From the NCBI RefSeq assembly GCF_025457425.1, contig NZ_JAMXIA010000001.1, forward strand, positions 558,001-622,000: a DNA stretch of 64,000 nucleotides, in the 5' to 3' direction. This DNA comes from Chryseobacterium foetidum. GTDB lineage: Bacteria > Bacteroidota > Bacteroidia > Flavobacteriales > Weeksellaceae. A program made the translations under genes and the position numbers. Of this stretch, positions 18,767-27,805 are shown in pieces (position 1 is the stretch's first letter; each line of letters starts with the position of its first letter). The notes beneath the pieces are model-generated. The model was not told the origin of the DNA, did no database searches, and was given only the letters and a program-made list of their open reading frames with translations.

Positions 18767-20149
18767 CTAATGACTTGCGTTTTCAACCGCTTTCGGGTCG
18801 TGTTTATGTTTAAATAAAACCCAGAAAAGAATGGCCAAAACAAGTGCGTAAGCTGCAAAAGAAATCCAGATATTGTGCCAGTCTTTCATCATTACGACTG
18901 ATGATAATGTTCCGTCAGGATTTACTGCTGAATGGAAACTTTCCTTTAAAATATTTAAGAAAGACTGATTATCCGGTGTTGTTTCCAGATAGGTCGACAA
19001 TTCCGTAACGGTCGTAAACTTATGCGTAAAAAATTTATCAATCGCCCAACCTGCGATGTAACTTCCGAAAACAGCTCCGAAACCGTTGGTCATCATCATA
19101 AACAAGCCTTGTGCGGAAGAACGGATCTTTTTATCTGTAGTGGTTTCCACGAAAAGAGAACCTGAAATATTGAAGAAATCGAACGCCATTCCGTAAACGA
19201 TACAGGACATAATGATCAACCCTAAACCATAACCCTCAGGTATTCCGTAGGCAAAAAATCCGAATCTTAAAACCCATGCAAACATGGAAAAAAGCATTAC
19301 TCTTTTAATCCCAAATCTCTTCAGGAAGAACGGAATTGCCAGAATAAATAAAGTTTCAGAGACCTGAGAAATCGACATGATAATTGTTGATCTCTGTACT
19401 ACAAAAGAATCTGCGTACTTTGGAAAATGCGAAAATTCACTTAAAAATACATCTCCATAAGCGTTGGTCAACTGTAAAGCAGCGCCCAAAAGCATTGAGA
19501 AAAGAAAGAAAAGTGCTGTCTTATAATTTTTGAAAAGTTTAAAAGCATTTAATCCCAATTGTTCTGATAAAGGTGCGTCTTTATCGATAAGCTTCTGTGG
19601 AGGACATTTAGGCAACGTTAAAGCATAAATACCGAGGATGATTGCGGCTACTCCGGCAATGTAAAACTGCCCTTCTGTAGCTTTGTTTCCTGTAAGATTG
19701 GTGATCCACATGGCAACGATGAAGCCTACCGTTCCCCAGACTCTGATCGGTGGAAAATCTTTTACCACATCCAGATTACTGTTCTTTAAAACTGTGTAGG
19801 AAATTGAGTTTGCCAATGCAATTGTAGGCATGTAAAAACACATCGCCACGAGCATTACCGTAAAAAATGAATTTGGATTATCGCTGTGAGGCAACACGAA
19901 AAGTGTGAGTCCGTAAAGGATTTGCAATGCTGAGAAAATTCTTTCTGCATTAATCCAACGGTCGGCAATAATTCCGGTGATGGTAGGCATAAAGATCGAT
20001 GCGATACCCATAGTGCCGAAAACTGCTCCAAATTGTGTTCCGTCCCACTGTTTTGTGCCGAACCAAAAATTCGCCATCGTAATAAGCCACGCTCCCCACA
20101 CGAAAAACTGCAGAAAGCTGAGGACGGTCAATCGTAATTTTAAATTCAT
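18767..20149 (-). CDS. Nucleoside:proton symporter family MFS transporter
   Basis: A 460-residue inner-membrane protein with about twelve helices. FLQFFVWGAWLITM at the start, IGIIADRW-like loop and FPPIRVWGTVGFI are typical of the NupG/XapB nucleoside:H+ symporters. It probably imports nucleosides. It is 15 bases downstream of the bifunctional nuclease gene, so the two probably form one transcript. Confidence 0.87.
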   Translation of the reverse strand: MNLKLRLTVLSFLQFFVWGAWLITMANFWFGTKQWDGTQFGAVFGTMGIASIFMPTITGIIADRWINAERIFSALQILYGLTLFVLPHSDNPNSFFTVMLVAMCFYMPTIALANSISYTVLKNSNLDVVKDFPPIRVWGTVGFIVAMWITNLTGNKATEGQFYIAGVAAIILGIYALTLPKCPPQKLIDKDAPLSEQLGLNAFKLFKNYKTALFFLFSMLLGAALQLTNAYGDVFLSEFSHFPKYADSFVVQRSTIIMSISQVSETLFILAIPFFLKRFGIKRVMLFSMFAWVLRFGFFAYGIPEGYGLGLIIMSCIVYGMAFDFFNISGSLFVETTTDKKIRSSAQGLFMMMTNGFGAVFGSYIAGWAIDKFFTHKFTTVTELSTYLETTPDNQSFLNILKESFHSAVNPDGTLSSVVMMKDWHNIWISFAAYALVLAILFWVLFKHKHDPKAVENASH

Positions 20150-20164
20150 CTTTTATGTAAAATT

Positions 20165-20764
20165 CTAATCTATTTTCTTTTTTCTCCTTTTGATTTCCTC
20201 CTGAATTTCAAGAGCGGTATCAAAATCTTCTTCTTTCACGGCATCTTCCAGTAATTTCTGAAGCTCTTCCATCGAAATAGAAGTGAGGCTGTCTTCAGAA
20301 GCTCCGATTTCAGAAAAAGCTTCGTCTTCTTTGGCTACTTCTTCCAATTCAAGCAAAATTCCGGCTTCGTTTAAAACCTGTTGGGTGGTGAAAATGGGTG
20401 CATCAAATCTTACAGCCATCGCAACGGCATCCGAAGTTCTTGCATCCAAAATCAATTCTTCTTCAGTTTCCGAATTTTTAAAATTGATATTTGAAAAAAA
20501 TACACCGTCTACAATCTGATAAATGATCACAGAAACCAATTTATAATTCGTGGAAACAATAAATTTTGTAAATAAATCGTGGGTAAGCGGACGCGGCGGA
20601 TGAATGTCTTTTTCTAAGCCTAAAGAAATGGATTGTGCTTCGAAATTCCCGATAACTACGGGCAGTTTAACGTTTGTTTCTTCATGTTCCAATAACAATG
20701 CGTACGCTCCAGATTGCGTCTGACTGTACGATATTCCGCGTATGATTAGCTGTTTATAATCCAT
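20165..20764 (-). CDS. Bifunctional nuclease family protein (DUF151) with a UvrB/UvrC-like tail
   Basis: A 199-residue cytoplasmic protein. The DUF151 domain spans residues about 1-140 (ALLLEHEETNVKLPVVIGNFEAQSI.., RPLTHDLF, ILDARTSDAVAMAVRFDAPIF), the latter part being highly conserved in this family. A C-terminal acidic helical hairpin (ELQKLLEDAVKEEDFDTALEIQEEIKRRK) resembles the UvrB/UvrC interaction motif. Members are reported to have DNase and RNase activity; the physiological role here is unknown. Confidence 0.88.
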   Translation of the reverse strand: MDYKQLIIRGISYSQTQSGAYALLLEHEETNVKLPVVIGNFEAQSISLGLEKDIHPPRPLTHDLFTKFIVSTNYKLVSVIIYQIVDGVFFSNINFKNSETEEELILDARTSDAVAMAVRFDAPIFTTQQVLNEAGILLELEEVAKEDEAFSEIGASEDSLTSISMEELQKLLEDAVKEEDFDTALEIQEEIKRRKKKID

Positions 20765-20813
20765 GGCTACAAATATAAATTAATTTTTTATTGTAGGTTT
20801 TACTTTTTAGACA

Positions 20814-20845
20814 AAAATAAAAGCCCGGAAGCCGAGCTTTTATCG
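20814..20845 (-). terminator. Terminator of etfBA
   Basis: Arms ATAAAAGC (20817-20824) and GCTTTTAT (20836-20843) with an inner GG/CC pair and an upstream A-run that gives a U-tract on the minus strand. Confidence 0.65.
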
Positions 20846-20860
20846 TATTTGTTTAAATTA

Positions 20861-20950
20861 GTGAAGGGTCAATTGTCAATTTTGCTACGCAAGTGAATTA
20901 TTAAAATTAAAAAATTGACAGACGAAGCGAATTGACCATTCACAATTCAC
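20861..20950. repeat. 90-bp imperfect inverted-repeat element (copy 1)
   Basis: The outer arms GTGAAGGGTCAATT (20861-20874) and AATTGACCATTCAC (20930-20943) pair at 13 of 14 positions, with more matching bases inside. The right half (20911-20946) closely matches 29501-29535 in another intergenic space, so this is a repeated intergenic element rather than a one-off hairpin. Confidence 0.75.
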
Positions 20951-20954
20951 ATTC

Positions 20955-21902
20955 TTATCCTTTAATTGCTTTAATTTTCTCATTTAAGGCTGGAAGGATC
21001 TGGAAAGCATCTCCTACAACACCGTAATCAGCTGATTTGAAGAACGGAGCTTCAGCATCACTGTTGATTACCACGATAGTTTTTGAGGAGTTTACTCCAG
21101 CCAAATGCTGAATTGCTCCAGAAATACCGATTGCGATGTATAAATTTGGAGAAATCGCTTTACCTGTCTGCCCAACGTGCTCTGTGTGAGGTCTCCATCC
21201 GATGTCTGAAACTGGTTTTGAACAGGCTGTTGCTGCACCTAAAGTATTGGCAAGATCTTCCACCATTCCCCAGTTTTCAGGACCTTTCATTCCTCTTCCC
21301 GCAGAAACTACCACTTCAGCTTCTTTAAGATCCAGTTTTCCTGAACTTTGTTCATGAGAAATCACTTTCGTGTCTTCATTGACTACTGAAAGGTTTTTCA
21401 CTTCCTCAGAACCAGAAACTGCATTTTCTTTAACACCAAAAGCGTTTTGAGAAACCGTTAAAATAACCCCTTCTCCTTCAGCTTTAGCATGCATGAAACC
21501 TTTTCCTGAGAACGCTTTTCTTTTTACCTGAAACGGCGACTGGCTTTCAGGAGCTTCCAAAACATTAGTAATTAATGAGAAATTCTTCATCACAGCCAAC
21601 ATTGGCGCTACTGAAGAAGCATCTGTTGTGTGAGGAAAAACAATAATATTTCCGTCAGCTACTTCACTTACTGCCTGAGCATAAGCTTTTGCTGAGAAAT
21701 TTTTTAGACCTTCGTCTTTGATGTTGATTACGTTTGTTGCTCCATATTTATACAATAAATCTGAAGAATCTGTTGGGTTTACAGAGATTGCCGTCACGGC
21801 AGTTCCCGCCTGATCAGCCACAGCTTTAGCGTAAGAAACCGCTTCAAAAGCTGCTTTTTTGTAAACTCCGTTTATATTTTCTGCATATACGAATACTGAC
21901 AT
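20955..21902 (-). CDS. etfA: Electron transfer flavoprotein alpha subunit
   Basis: FAD-binding alpha subunit of ETF, which carries electrons from acyl-CoA dehydrogenases to the respiratory chain. Starts MSVFVYAENINGVYKK; the C-terminal FAD domain shows VVSAGRGMK, ACSKPVSDIGWRP, EHVGQTGKAISPNLYIAIGISGAIQHLAG and VVINSDAEAPFF. All are typical of EtfA. It follows etfB with a 118-base gap filled by a 7-base-period array. Confidence 0.96.
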   Translation of the reverse strand: MSVFVYAENINGVYKKAAFEAVSYAKAVADQAGTAVTAISVNPTDSSDLLYKYGATNVINIKDEGLKNFSAKAYAQAVSEVADGNIIVFPHTTDASSVAPMLAVMKNFSLITNVLEAPESQSPFQVKRKAFSGKGFMHAKAEGEGVILTVSQNAFGVKENAVSGSEEVKNLSVVNEDTKVISHEQSSGKLDLKEAEVVVSAGRGMKGPENWGMVEDLANTLGAATACSKPVSDIGWRPHTEHVGQTGKAISPNLYIAIGISGAIQHLAGVNSSKTIVVINSDAEAPFFKSADYGVVGDAFQILPALNEKIKAIKG

Positions 21903-21911
21903 TTTAATTTT

Positions 21912-21974
21912 GTTTAAAGTTTAAGGTTTTGTGTTCAAATTTGAGATTTGAGGTTTGAAATTTGACATTTTAAC
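21912..21974. repeat. Heptamer-period array between etfB and etfA
   Basis: Consecutive 7-base units, on the plus strand: GTTTAAA, GTTTAAG, GTTTTGT, GTTCAAA, TTTGAGA, TTTGAGG, TTTGAAA, TTTGACA, TTTTAAC. The sequence drifts from a GTTTAAA-like to a TTTGANA-like unit while keeping the same 7-base register. Confidence 0.8.
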
Positions 21975-22020
21975 CTCGAGTCACCGTACTTGAATCTTTT
22001 TACTTTTTACCTGATTCTTA

Positions 22021-22767
22021 TTAGATTACTTTCGCTTCCTCGTGAAGAAGTCTTACCAACTCATCTAAATTATCCGGAGAAACCATCTTTACAGCTGCTC
22101 TTGGAGGAACTGAATCGTATGAAACTCCCTGTACTTTCACCTCAGAAGAAGTAGGCTCAACAACCTGCAAAGGTTTTGTTCTTGCAGACATAATTCCTCT
22201 CATGTTTGGAATAATCAAATCTTTTTCATCTACCAAACCTTTCTGACCAGCGATTACAGCAGGTAATTTCACAGAAATGGTTTCTTTACCTCCTTCAATT
22301 TCTCTTACAGCAGTCGCCTCACTTCCGTTTACATCTAAACCAACTGAAGCGTTTACGAAAGGCTGATTCAATAACTGAGCAACCATTCCCGGTACAGAAC
22401 CGCCATTATAATCAATAGATTCTTTACCGCAAAGAACTAAGTCGTAACCACCATTTTGAGCCACAGAAGCAATTTCTTTTGCTGTGGAATAGCTGTCTTT
22501 AGGGTCAAGATTTACTCTCACTGCATCATTTGCACCAATAGCCAATGCTTTTCTGATAACCGGTTCAGTACCTGCATCACCTACGTTCATCACAGTTACT
22601 GTTGCGCCCTGAGATTCCTGTAATTTGATTGCTTTCGTTAAAGCAAATTCATCCAAAGGATTGATTACCCACTGAATTCCGTTTTTGTCGAATGCAGATT
22701 TGTCTGCCGTGAAGTTAATTTTAGAAGTAGTATCAGGAACACTACTAATACAAACTAATATTTTCAT
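22021..22767 (-). CDS. etfB: Electron transfer flavoprotein beta subunit
   Basis: Beta subunit of ETF, which binds AMP and recognises dehydrogenase partners. MKILVCISSVPDTTSKI, GIQWVINPLDEFALTKAIKL, DLVLCGKESIDYNGGSVPGMVA and LPAVIAGQKGLVDE are standard EtfB segments. The 248-residue length is full. It is the first gene of etfBA; a perfect 18-bp palindrome lies about 90 bases upstream. Confidence 0.96.
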   Translation of the reverse strand: MKILVCISSVPDTTSKINFTADKSAFDKNGIQWVINPLDEFALTKAIKLQESQGATVTVMNVGDAGTEPVIRKALAIGANDAVRVNLDPKDSYSTAKEIASVAQNGGYDLVLCGKESIDYNGGSVPGMVAQLLNQPFVNASVGLDVNGSEATAVREIEGGKETISVKLPAVIAGQKGLVDEKDLIIPNMRGIMSARTKPLQVVEPTSSEVKVQGVSYDSVPPRAAVKMVSPDNLDELVRLLHEEAKVI

Positions 22768-22855
22768 ATGTATACTATATTTTCTTTTTGCCGCATCCGA
22801 TAAAATCAGAGAAGCAATTTTGTTTGTTAAGTGTTGTAAATATAAATAAAAAATA

Positions 22856-22873
22856 TATTATGCATGCATAATA
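22856..22873. promoter_or_regulatory. Perfect 18-bp palindrome upstream of etfB
   Basis: TATTATGCATGCATAATA is fully symmetric. It lies between etfB (start 22767) and the stop of the divergently placed SDR gene in an otherwise T/A-rich leader, a plausible position for an operator controlling etfBA. It has no flanking T-run on the minus strand beyond general AT richness, so a terminator is less likely. Confidence 0.45.
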
Positions 22874-22907
22874 CTTATTGAATTATTATTCAGCGCATTA
22901 TAAGTTT

Positions 22908-23615
22908 TTAACTCTTTGGTTTTGATGCCCTAAACTCAATCTTACTCGGCAAAACCCTTGGATTCATTTTTAAAACATCAAGCACTAAATTACCCATATC
23001 TTCCGGCTGAATTTTCCATTCATCTTTTTCAGATGGAACATTTCCGTTGAAATTTGTGGCTACAGAACCCGGCATAATTACGGTAGATTTAATCTTGTAT
23101 TTTCTTAAATCGATCATGGCAGCCTGTGTAAAGCCTACAACTCCGAATTTTGAAGCGTTGTAGCCCGTTCCGTTTTCAAAGAAATTGGCTCCGGCTAAAC
23201 TTGCGATGGTGATGTAATATCCTTCCGTTTTTTTTAATTCAGCAACTGAGGCTTTTAAAGTATGAAAAACTCCGGTCAGATTGGTTTCAATCATAGAATT
23301 CCATTCTTCTGAACTTAATTCATCAACGGGTTTAAAAACACCAAGACCTGCATTTGCTATTACAAAATCCAGCTGGCCAAATTTTTCAGTAATTAAACTG
23401 ACAGCCTGATTTTCATCATCCAGACTTCTGACATCTGAAACAATTCCCAAAACATTTTCTGAGATTTTCTTTAAATCCTGCTCTGCTTTTTCCACGTCTT
23501 CTTTTTTTCTTCCCGAAAATGCAACGGAAACTCCGTTTTTCAATAATATTTCGGCGATGCCCAAACCAATTCCTTTGGTTCCACCTGTGATGTAGGCTAC
23601 TTTATTTTGAATCAT
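22908..23615 (-). CDS. Short-chain dehydrogenase/reductase
   Basis: A 235-residue NAD(P)-dependent oxidoreductase. Cofactor motif TGGTKGIG lies near residue 10, NAG near 90, and the catalytic Ser-Tyr-Lys as S..(13)..YNASK near 150-155. FSGRKK after the second strand suggests NADP preference. The closest named group is 3-oxoacyl-ACP reductase-like, but the substrate is not evident. A hairpin terminator of the next gene lies upstream, so it has its own transcript. Confidence 0.92.
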   Translation of the reverse strand: MIQNKVAYITGGTKGIGLGIAEILLKNGVSVAFSGRKKEDVEKAEQDLKKISENVLGIVSDVRSLDDENQAVSLITEKFGQLDFVIANAGLGVFKPVDELSSEEWNSMIETNLTGVFHTLKASVAELKKTEGYYITIASLAGANFFENGTGYNASKFGVVGFTQAAMIDLRKYKIKSTVIMPGSVATNFNGNVPSEKDEWKIQPEDMGNLVLDVLKMNPRVLPSKIEFRASKPKS

Positions 23616-23646
23616 TATTTAAAAATTTTAATTTCTCTAAAATAAG

Positions 23647-23673
23647 AAAAACGCCCCGATTGGAGCGTTTTTA
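23647..23673 (-). terminator. Terminator after the T9SS cargo gene
   Basis: The stem AAAAACGC.CC / GG.GCGTTTTT around a 4-base loop lies 20-50 bases beyond the stop of the 23696-24622 gene, with A- and T-runs. Confidence 0.85.
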
Positions 23674-23695
23674 TTAACTAAGATTTATCAGCATT

Positions 23696-24622
23696 TTATT
23701 TTTTAATGAATTTTTCAGTAGTCTTTCCCTCAGCTGTTTCAATATTAATTAGATACTGTCCTGCGGGAAGTTTTCTAACATCCAATTGATTATCTTTTAA
23801 AGGCAGATTTACATTTTTACCTGCCAGATCATACACTTCAGTTTTAATAATCTTTGCATCAGTTTTGAAGTTGATGAAATCTGAAGTTGGGTTTGGATAA
23901 AGTGCGATAGTTTTACTTTTATCATCAATCTCAGAAATACTCAAAGTTGGTCTGTCAACCGAAAAGGTATCAATACCTATAATATCCGAATTAGTACCAT
24001 TTACTCCTCCACTGGTCACAAAGTATCGGAAAGCAAATTTCACGGGAATTGCTGTTGTCCCTATACCAGTAATTGTAAACTGATACTGCGTCCATGTTTT
24101 TGGATAAACAAAACCTGTGGCTAAATTTGGATTTACCGTTACAGCAACATTAGTAAAACTACCCAATCCTGTAGAGCCTCCTGACGGATTTACTGTTGTA
24201 GCTGCTGTACTGTATCTCAGTTCTAATCTATCTGCATAGTCAGTAGTTCCATCAGTTCCTTTTCGGCTGTAAAAACTTATTATATCACCATCCTTAACAT
24301 TTATTACTGGGGTAATTAACCAATTGCTGATAGTACCCGTACCTGTAGTACTTGTGTAATTAACTAAAGCAAAAGAATTATTCCCTCCACTTTGACCTGC
24401 CGGAACGCCCCCGATACCACTACTGAAAATAGAATTCTGGCTGGTATCTGCGGATGTATAGCTGGCCTTAACCCAAGCCCCTGTGCCACTCGGTGAACTT
24501 TGATTTGTGATGGTCCAGTCAGCGGGAAAAACTGCATCGAAACCATAACTGTAAACATTTGTCATTTGCGCTTTTCCAAGACTCAGTGACAAAAGAGTGC
24601 AAACTAATAGAATTTTTTTCAT
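23696..24622 (-). CDS. Secreted choice-of-anchor J protein with a type IX sorting domain
   Basis: A 308-residue exported protein. It has a signal peptide (MKKILLVCTLLSLSLGKAQ), a jelly-roll, choice-of-anchor-J-like region (residues about 25-215: YSYGFDAVFPADWTITN.., SNWLITPVINVKDGDIISFYSRKG), and a C-terminal type-A T9SS sorting domain (ALYPNPTSDFINFK.. to LPAGQYLINIETAEGKTTEKFIKK). It is thus carried across the outer membrane by the type IX system and probably attached or released at the surface. Ligand is unknown. Confidence 0.88.
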   Translation of the reverse strand: MKKILLVCTLLSLSLGKAQMTNVYSYGFDAVFPADWTITNQSSPSGTGAWVKASYTSADTSQNSIFSSGIGGVPAGQSGGNNSFALVNYTSTTGTGTISNWLITPVINVKDGDIISFYSRKGTDGTTDYADRLELRYSTAATTVNPSGGSTGLGSFTNVAVTVNPNLATGFVYPKTWTQYQFTITGIGTTAIPVKFAFRYFVTSGGVNGTNSDIIGIDTFSVDRPTLSISEIDDKSKTIALYPNPTSDFINFKTDAKIIKTEVYDLAGKNVNLPLKDNQLDVRKLPAGQYLINIETAEGKTTEKFIKK

Positions 24623-24689
24623 ACTTAAGATTTTAACATTTTAAAGTAAATATAGTAATTACTAAGCAATTAGCAAAATGAAAACGTTA

Positions 24690-24728
24690 AAAAAATAAGA
24701 AATCCCTAAGGAATAATTCATAGGGATT
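24690..24728 (-). terminator. Terminator after the dipeptidase gene
   Basis: Stem AATCCCTA (24701-24708) and TAGGGATT (24721-24728), preceded on the plus strand by an A-run that gives a U-tract on the minus strand. Confidence 0.8.
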
Positions 24729-24754
24729 GTAATGTAATAATTTAAAAAAGAAGA

Positions 24755-26134
24755 TTATTTTACATAATTTTCAAAGAAAAGCGGAATACTCTCAATTCCT
24801 TTATAGAAATTAAATAAGCCATAATGCTCGTTTGGAGAGTGAATAGCATCAGAATCCAGCCCGAAGCCCATCAAAACTGATTTAGCTCCCAAAACCTGCT
24901 CAAACATTGCAGTAATAGGAATACTTCCTCCACCTCTGTAAGGTAAAACTTCTTTACCAAAAGCTGTTTCCATAGCCGTTTTTGCAGCTGAAAATTCTTT
25001 GGTATCTGTTGGAAGAACGTAAGGCATACCTCCATGATGTGGTGTTACTTTAACTTTCACATTGTCTGGAGCAATTTTCTCAAAATATTTTGTAAACTTT
25101 TCTGTAATCTCTTCCGGAGTCTGATAAGGCACCAATCTCATAGAAATTTTCGCCGAAGCTTTAGAAGGAATTACTGTTTTGGCACCTTCACCAGTGTAAC
25201 CACCCCAAATTCCGTTGCAGTCTAAAGTTGGACGGATGGAAGTTCGTTCTAAAGTGGTATACCCTTTTTCACCTTCAACACCGCTCAGGCCGATGGATCT
25301 TTTGAATTCATCCGGATTGTCTTTCAACTTATTCATATCTGCTCTTTCCTCATCAGAAACCATATCTACATTATCGTAAAAACCGTCGATTAAAATACGT
25401 CCGTCGTCATCAATCAATTTTGCAATCATTCTTGAAAGCACATGAATAGGGTTGGGAACTGCACCTCCGTACAATCCTGAATGCAGGTCTCTGTTTGGTC
25501 CTTCCACTTCTACTTCCACGTAGCTTAAACCTCTCAAACCTGTAGTAACAGTAGGCTGTTCGTTGCTGTAAATATGCGTATCTGAAATTAAAATACAGTC
25601 ACAAGACAGTTTTTCTTTATTTTCATTAACCCATTTTCCCAAACTTACAGAACCGATTTCTTCTTCACCTTCAATAATAAATTTCACATTACATGGAACA
25701 GAATTGGTCTTCATCATCGCTTCAAAAGCTTTCAAATGCATAAAAAACTGTCCTTTATCATCAGCCGAACCTCTGGCAAATATTGCTCCATCGGGATGAA
25801 GATCTGTCTTTTCAATATAAGGTTCAAATGGTGGTCTTCTCCACAATTCCAAAGGATCTGCGGGCTGAACATCGTAATGTCCGTAAACCAGTACCGTTGG
25901 CAGGTCGGGATTGATCATTTTTTCGCCGTAAACAATGGGATATCCATCGGTTTCACAAATTTCCACCTGATCTGCTCCGGCAGTTTTCAGGTAAGAGGCA
26001 ACCAGTTCCGCACATTTCAAAACGTCATTTTTGTAAGCGGGATCTGCTGATATTGAAGGGATTCTCAGTAATTCAAACAATTCATCCACGAAACGCAGTT
26101 TGTTTTCGCCGATGTATTTTAAAGTCTCTTGCAT
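24755..26134 (-). CDS. M20-family dipeptidase
   Basis: A 459-residue zinc peptidase of the M20/M25/M40 group, probably cytosolic (no signal peptide). Zinc ligands are visible: VYGHYDVQP (His, Asp), RGSADDKGQ (bridging Asp), IEGEEEIGS (general base Glu plus ligand Glu), ISDTH and the C-terminal SDAIHSPNEHYG (His). The dimerisation lid domain lies in the middle (DLHSGLYGG). Resembles carnosinase/CNDP-type dipeptidases; substrate range is unknown. Confidence 0.93.
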   Translation of the reverse strand: MQETLKYIGENKLRFVDELFELLRIPSISADPAYKNDVLKCAELVASYLKTAGADQVEICETDGYPIVYGEKMINPDLPTVLVYGHYDVQPADPLELWRRPPFEPYIEKTDLHPDGAIFARGSADDKGQFFMHLKAFEAMMKTNSVPCNVKFIIEGEEEIGSVSLGKWVNENKEKLSCDCILISDTHIYSNEQPTVTTGLRGLSYVEVEVEGPNRDLHSGLYGGAVPNPIHVLSRMIAKLIDDDGRILIDGFYDNVDMVSDEERADMNKLKDNPDEFKRSIGLSGVEGEKGYTTLERTSIRPTLDCNGIWGGYTGEGAKTVIPSKASAKISMRLVPYQTPEEITEKFTKYFEKIAPDNVKVKVTPHHGGMPYVLPTDTKEFSAAKTAMETAFGKEVLPYRGGGSIPITAMFEQVLGAKSVLMGFGLDSDAIHSPNEHYGLFNFYKGIESIPLFFENYVK

Positions 26135-26212
26135 TGTAAATTTTTATTTTGCTAAATGTAAAAAAATTGATGGTGTGGCACAAAGAAATCAAAAGATTTT
26201 TACTTTCGCCAA

Positions 26213-26245
26213 CAAAAAAGTCCCGCATTGCTGCAGGACATTTTA
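26213..26245 (-). terminator. Terminator after the lipoprotein gene
   Basis: Stem GTCC.GCA / TGC.GGAC around a short loop with flanking A- and T-runs, directly beyond the stop of the small lipoprotein gene. Confidence 0.75.
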
Positions 26246-26260
26246 TATTTTAAAGAAAGC

Positions 26261-26539
26261 TTAGTGCCCAACAGGCTCAGCAGGAGTTTCAGCAGGTTTT
26301 GCTGTTGCTGTTGCTGTACTGTCTTTCTTCGGAGCTTCAGTTTCGTGAGCACCATGTGCAGGAGCTGCATGAGCCGGTGTTGCTGCGTGACCGTGAGCAT
26401 CGTCTCCACCCTGATGATCGTCTGAGTATCTTTCTACTCCTTCTTCGAGTTTCAGCGTGTTTTTATTTCCTCCGGCCTGAATTTTTTTACAGCTTACCGC
26501 TACTGCTGCAATTGCCAAGGCTACCACTAATTTTTTCAT
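26261..26539 (-). CDS. Small histidine-rich lipoprotein
   Basis: A 92-residue exported lipoprotein: the lipobox AVAVSC places the lipidated cysteine at about residue 17. The mature part is low-complexity, with a His-rich stretch (DDHQGGDDAHGHAATPAH) and an Ala/Pro/Thr/Lys-rich tail. The His clusters suggest possible metal binding, but this is inference. No domain is recognised. It has its own terminator. Confidence 0.7.
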   Translation of the reverse strand: MKKLVVALAIAAVAVSCKKIQAGGNKNTLKLEEGVERYSDDHQGGDDAHGHAATPAHAAPAHGAHETEAPKKDSTATATAKPAETPAEPVGH

Positions 26540-26662
26540 ATACAGATTTATATTTTAATAATGTCTTCTGAAATGCATTTCTGATGATTTAAAACGAAAC
26601 GATTTCAGGCTAAATTTATAATTGTTCAAAAATAAGAAATATTGCATTTTTTGGCAAAGATT

Positions 26663-27805
26663 TCACACTGATTTTAAAATAATTTTTCCTTTTTTGGACT
26701 GTGTAAAAATAAGATACGATTCTCCGCCGTCTTTCAGCTGGTGTTTCTTCCTGATTTCCTCCGGTTTTAACGGGTAATTTTTTGAAATAATATTAAACTG
26801 TTCTTTTTTCTTAATTTGTTTAGCATCAATCACTTCCATTTCCAAAATACGTCCGGGAAAATTTTCAAGCTTAGTATCAGAAGTATAAAAATGACTGTTT
26901 GGATGAAGTTTATTTAAGTTAAAATGTTCAGAAATTAAATTAAAAATTCCTGCTTTCAGGATTGTATTATTGGGAATATAAATAAATCTCTGAGGCTCAT
27001 AATAGGTTGCGGAAGCGTTTTTTTCAGCATTTATCTCAAAACTGAAATCTTTTTCACCGCTTTCGAGGTTTACGCAATTGCAGATCACTTCTCCTGAATA
27101 ATTTTTAGAAAGAAAAACCACAATCTCTTTCACATCATTTTTTACAGCAATAATTTCAATCCCTGAAACATTTTTTAAAACGGAAAGCAGATATTTTAAA
27201 TCAATCAGAGGCGAAAGTTTAATAATTACCTGTTCGGATATCGAAAGCAGTTGATCCTGAATTTCAAGAATATTTGGGGAAAGATCTTCAAGAAGGAAAA
27301 CTTTGTTTTTATTCTGATCTCTTCTTGCGGGATCGAGATAAATTACATCAAAAATTTCTTTATTTCCAATCAGAAAATCTTCCAGTTTTTGATTGATAAA
27401 AGTTGCTTTCTTATCTAAAATCTTCCAATTGTCTTTTACAATATCTAAAAGTTCCGTGTTTTGTTCAACCAATATGACTTCGTCGAAATTTTTAGATAAA
27501 TAATATGCATCAATTCCAAAGCCGCTCGTAAGATCGATGAATTTCTTTCCTTTTAAAATTTCTGATTTATATTGAGCTGTTTTTTCGGAAGAAGATTGCT
27601 CCAGATTGAGTTGTGGCGGAAAGATAATTCCATCTTGTAACAAAAACGGAAACTTTCTCTGAGCGACCTGTTTTCCTTTGATCTGCTGCACGATTTCCTG
27701 CATTGAAACATCAGGAAACGGGGATTTTTTTAATAGCAATGAATGCAAGTCTGAATTGAGATTTGCATTGATGAATTGCTGAATATCTTGTCCCACAGAT
27801 TTCAC
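26663..27805 (-). CDS. Class I SAM-dependent methyltransferase, THUMP-like type
   Basis: A 380-residue protein with a SAM-binding fold: FIDLTSGFGIDAYYLS (motif I), EVILVEQNTELL (acidic loop) and DVIYLDPARRD, the DPAR motif typical of the THUMP-like methyltransferase family, found near residue 170. The C-terminal part matches the extra domain of that family. Substrate (RNA is likely) is unknown. The coding frame starts at GTG codons 27803-27805 or 27794-27796, both inside the left inverted repeat of the GxxExxY element, so the element supplies the start codon. Confidence 0.8.
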   Translation of the reverse strand: MKSVGQDIQQFINANLNSDLHSLLLKKSPFPDVSMQEIVQQIKGKQVAQRKFPFLLQDGIIFPPQLNLEQSSSEKTAQYKSEILKGKKFIDLTSGFGIDAYYLSKNFDEVILVEQNTELLDIVKDNWKILDKKATFINQKLEDFLIGNKEIFDVIYLDPARRDQNKNKVFLLEDLSPNILEIQDQLLSISEQVIIKLSPLIDLKYLLSVLKNVSGIEIIAVKNDVKEIVVFLSKNYSGEVICNCVNLESGEKDFSFEINAEKNASATYYEPQRFIYIPNNTILKAGIFNLISEHFNLNKLHPNSHFYTSDTKLENFPGRILEMEVIDAKQIKKKEQFNIISKNYPLKPEEIRKKHQLKDGGESYLIFTQSKKGKIILKSV

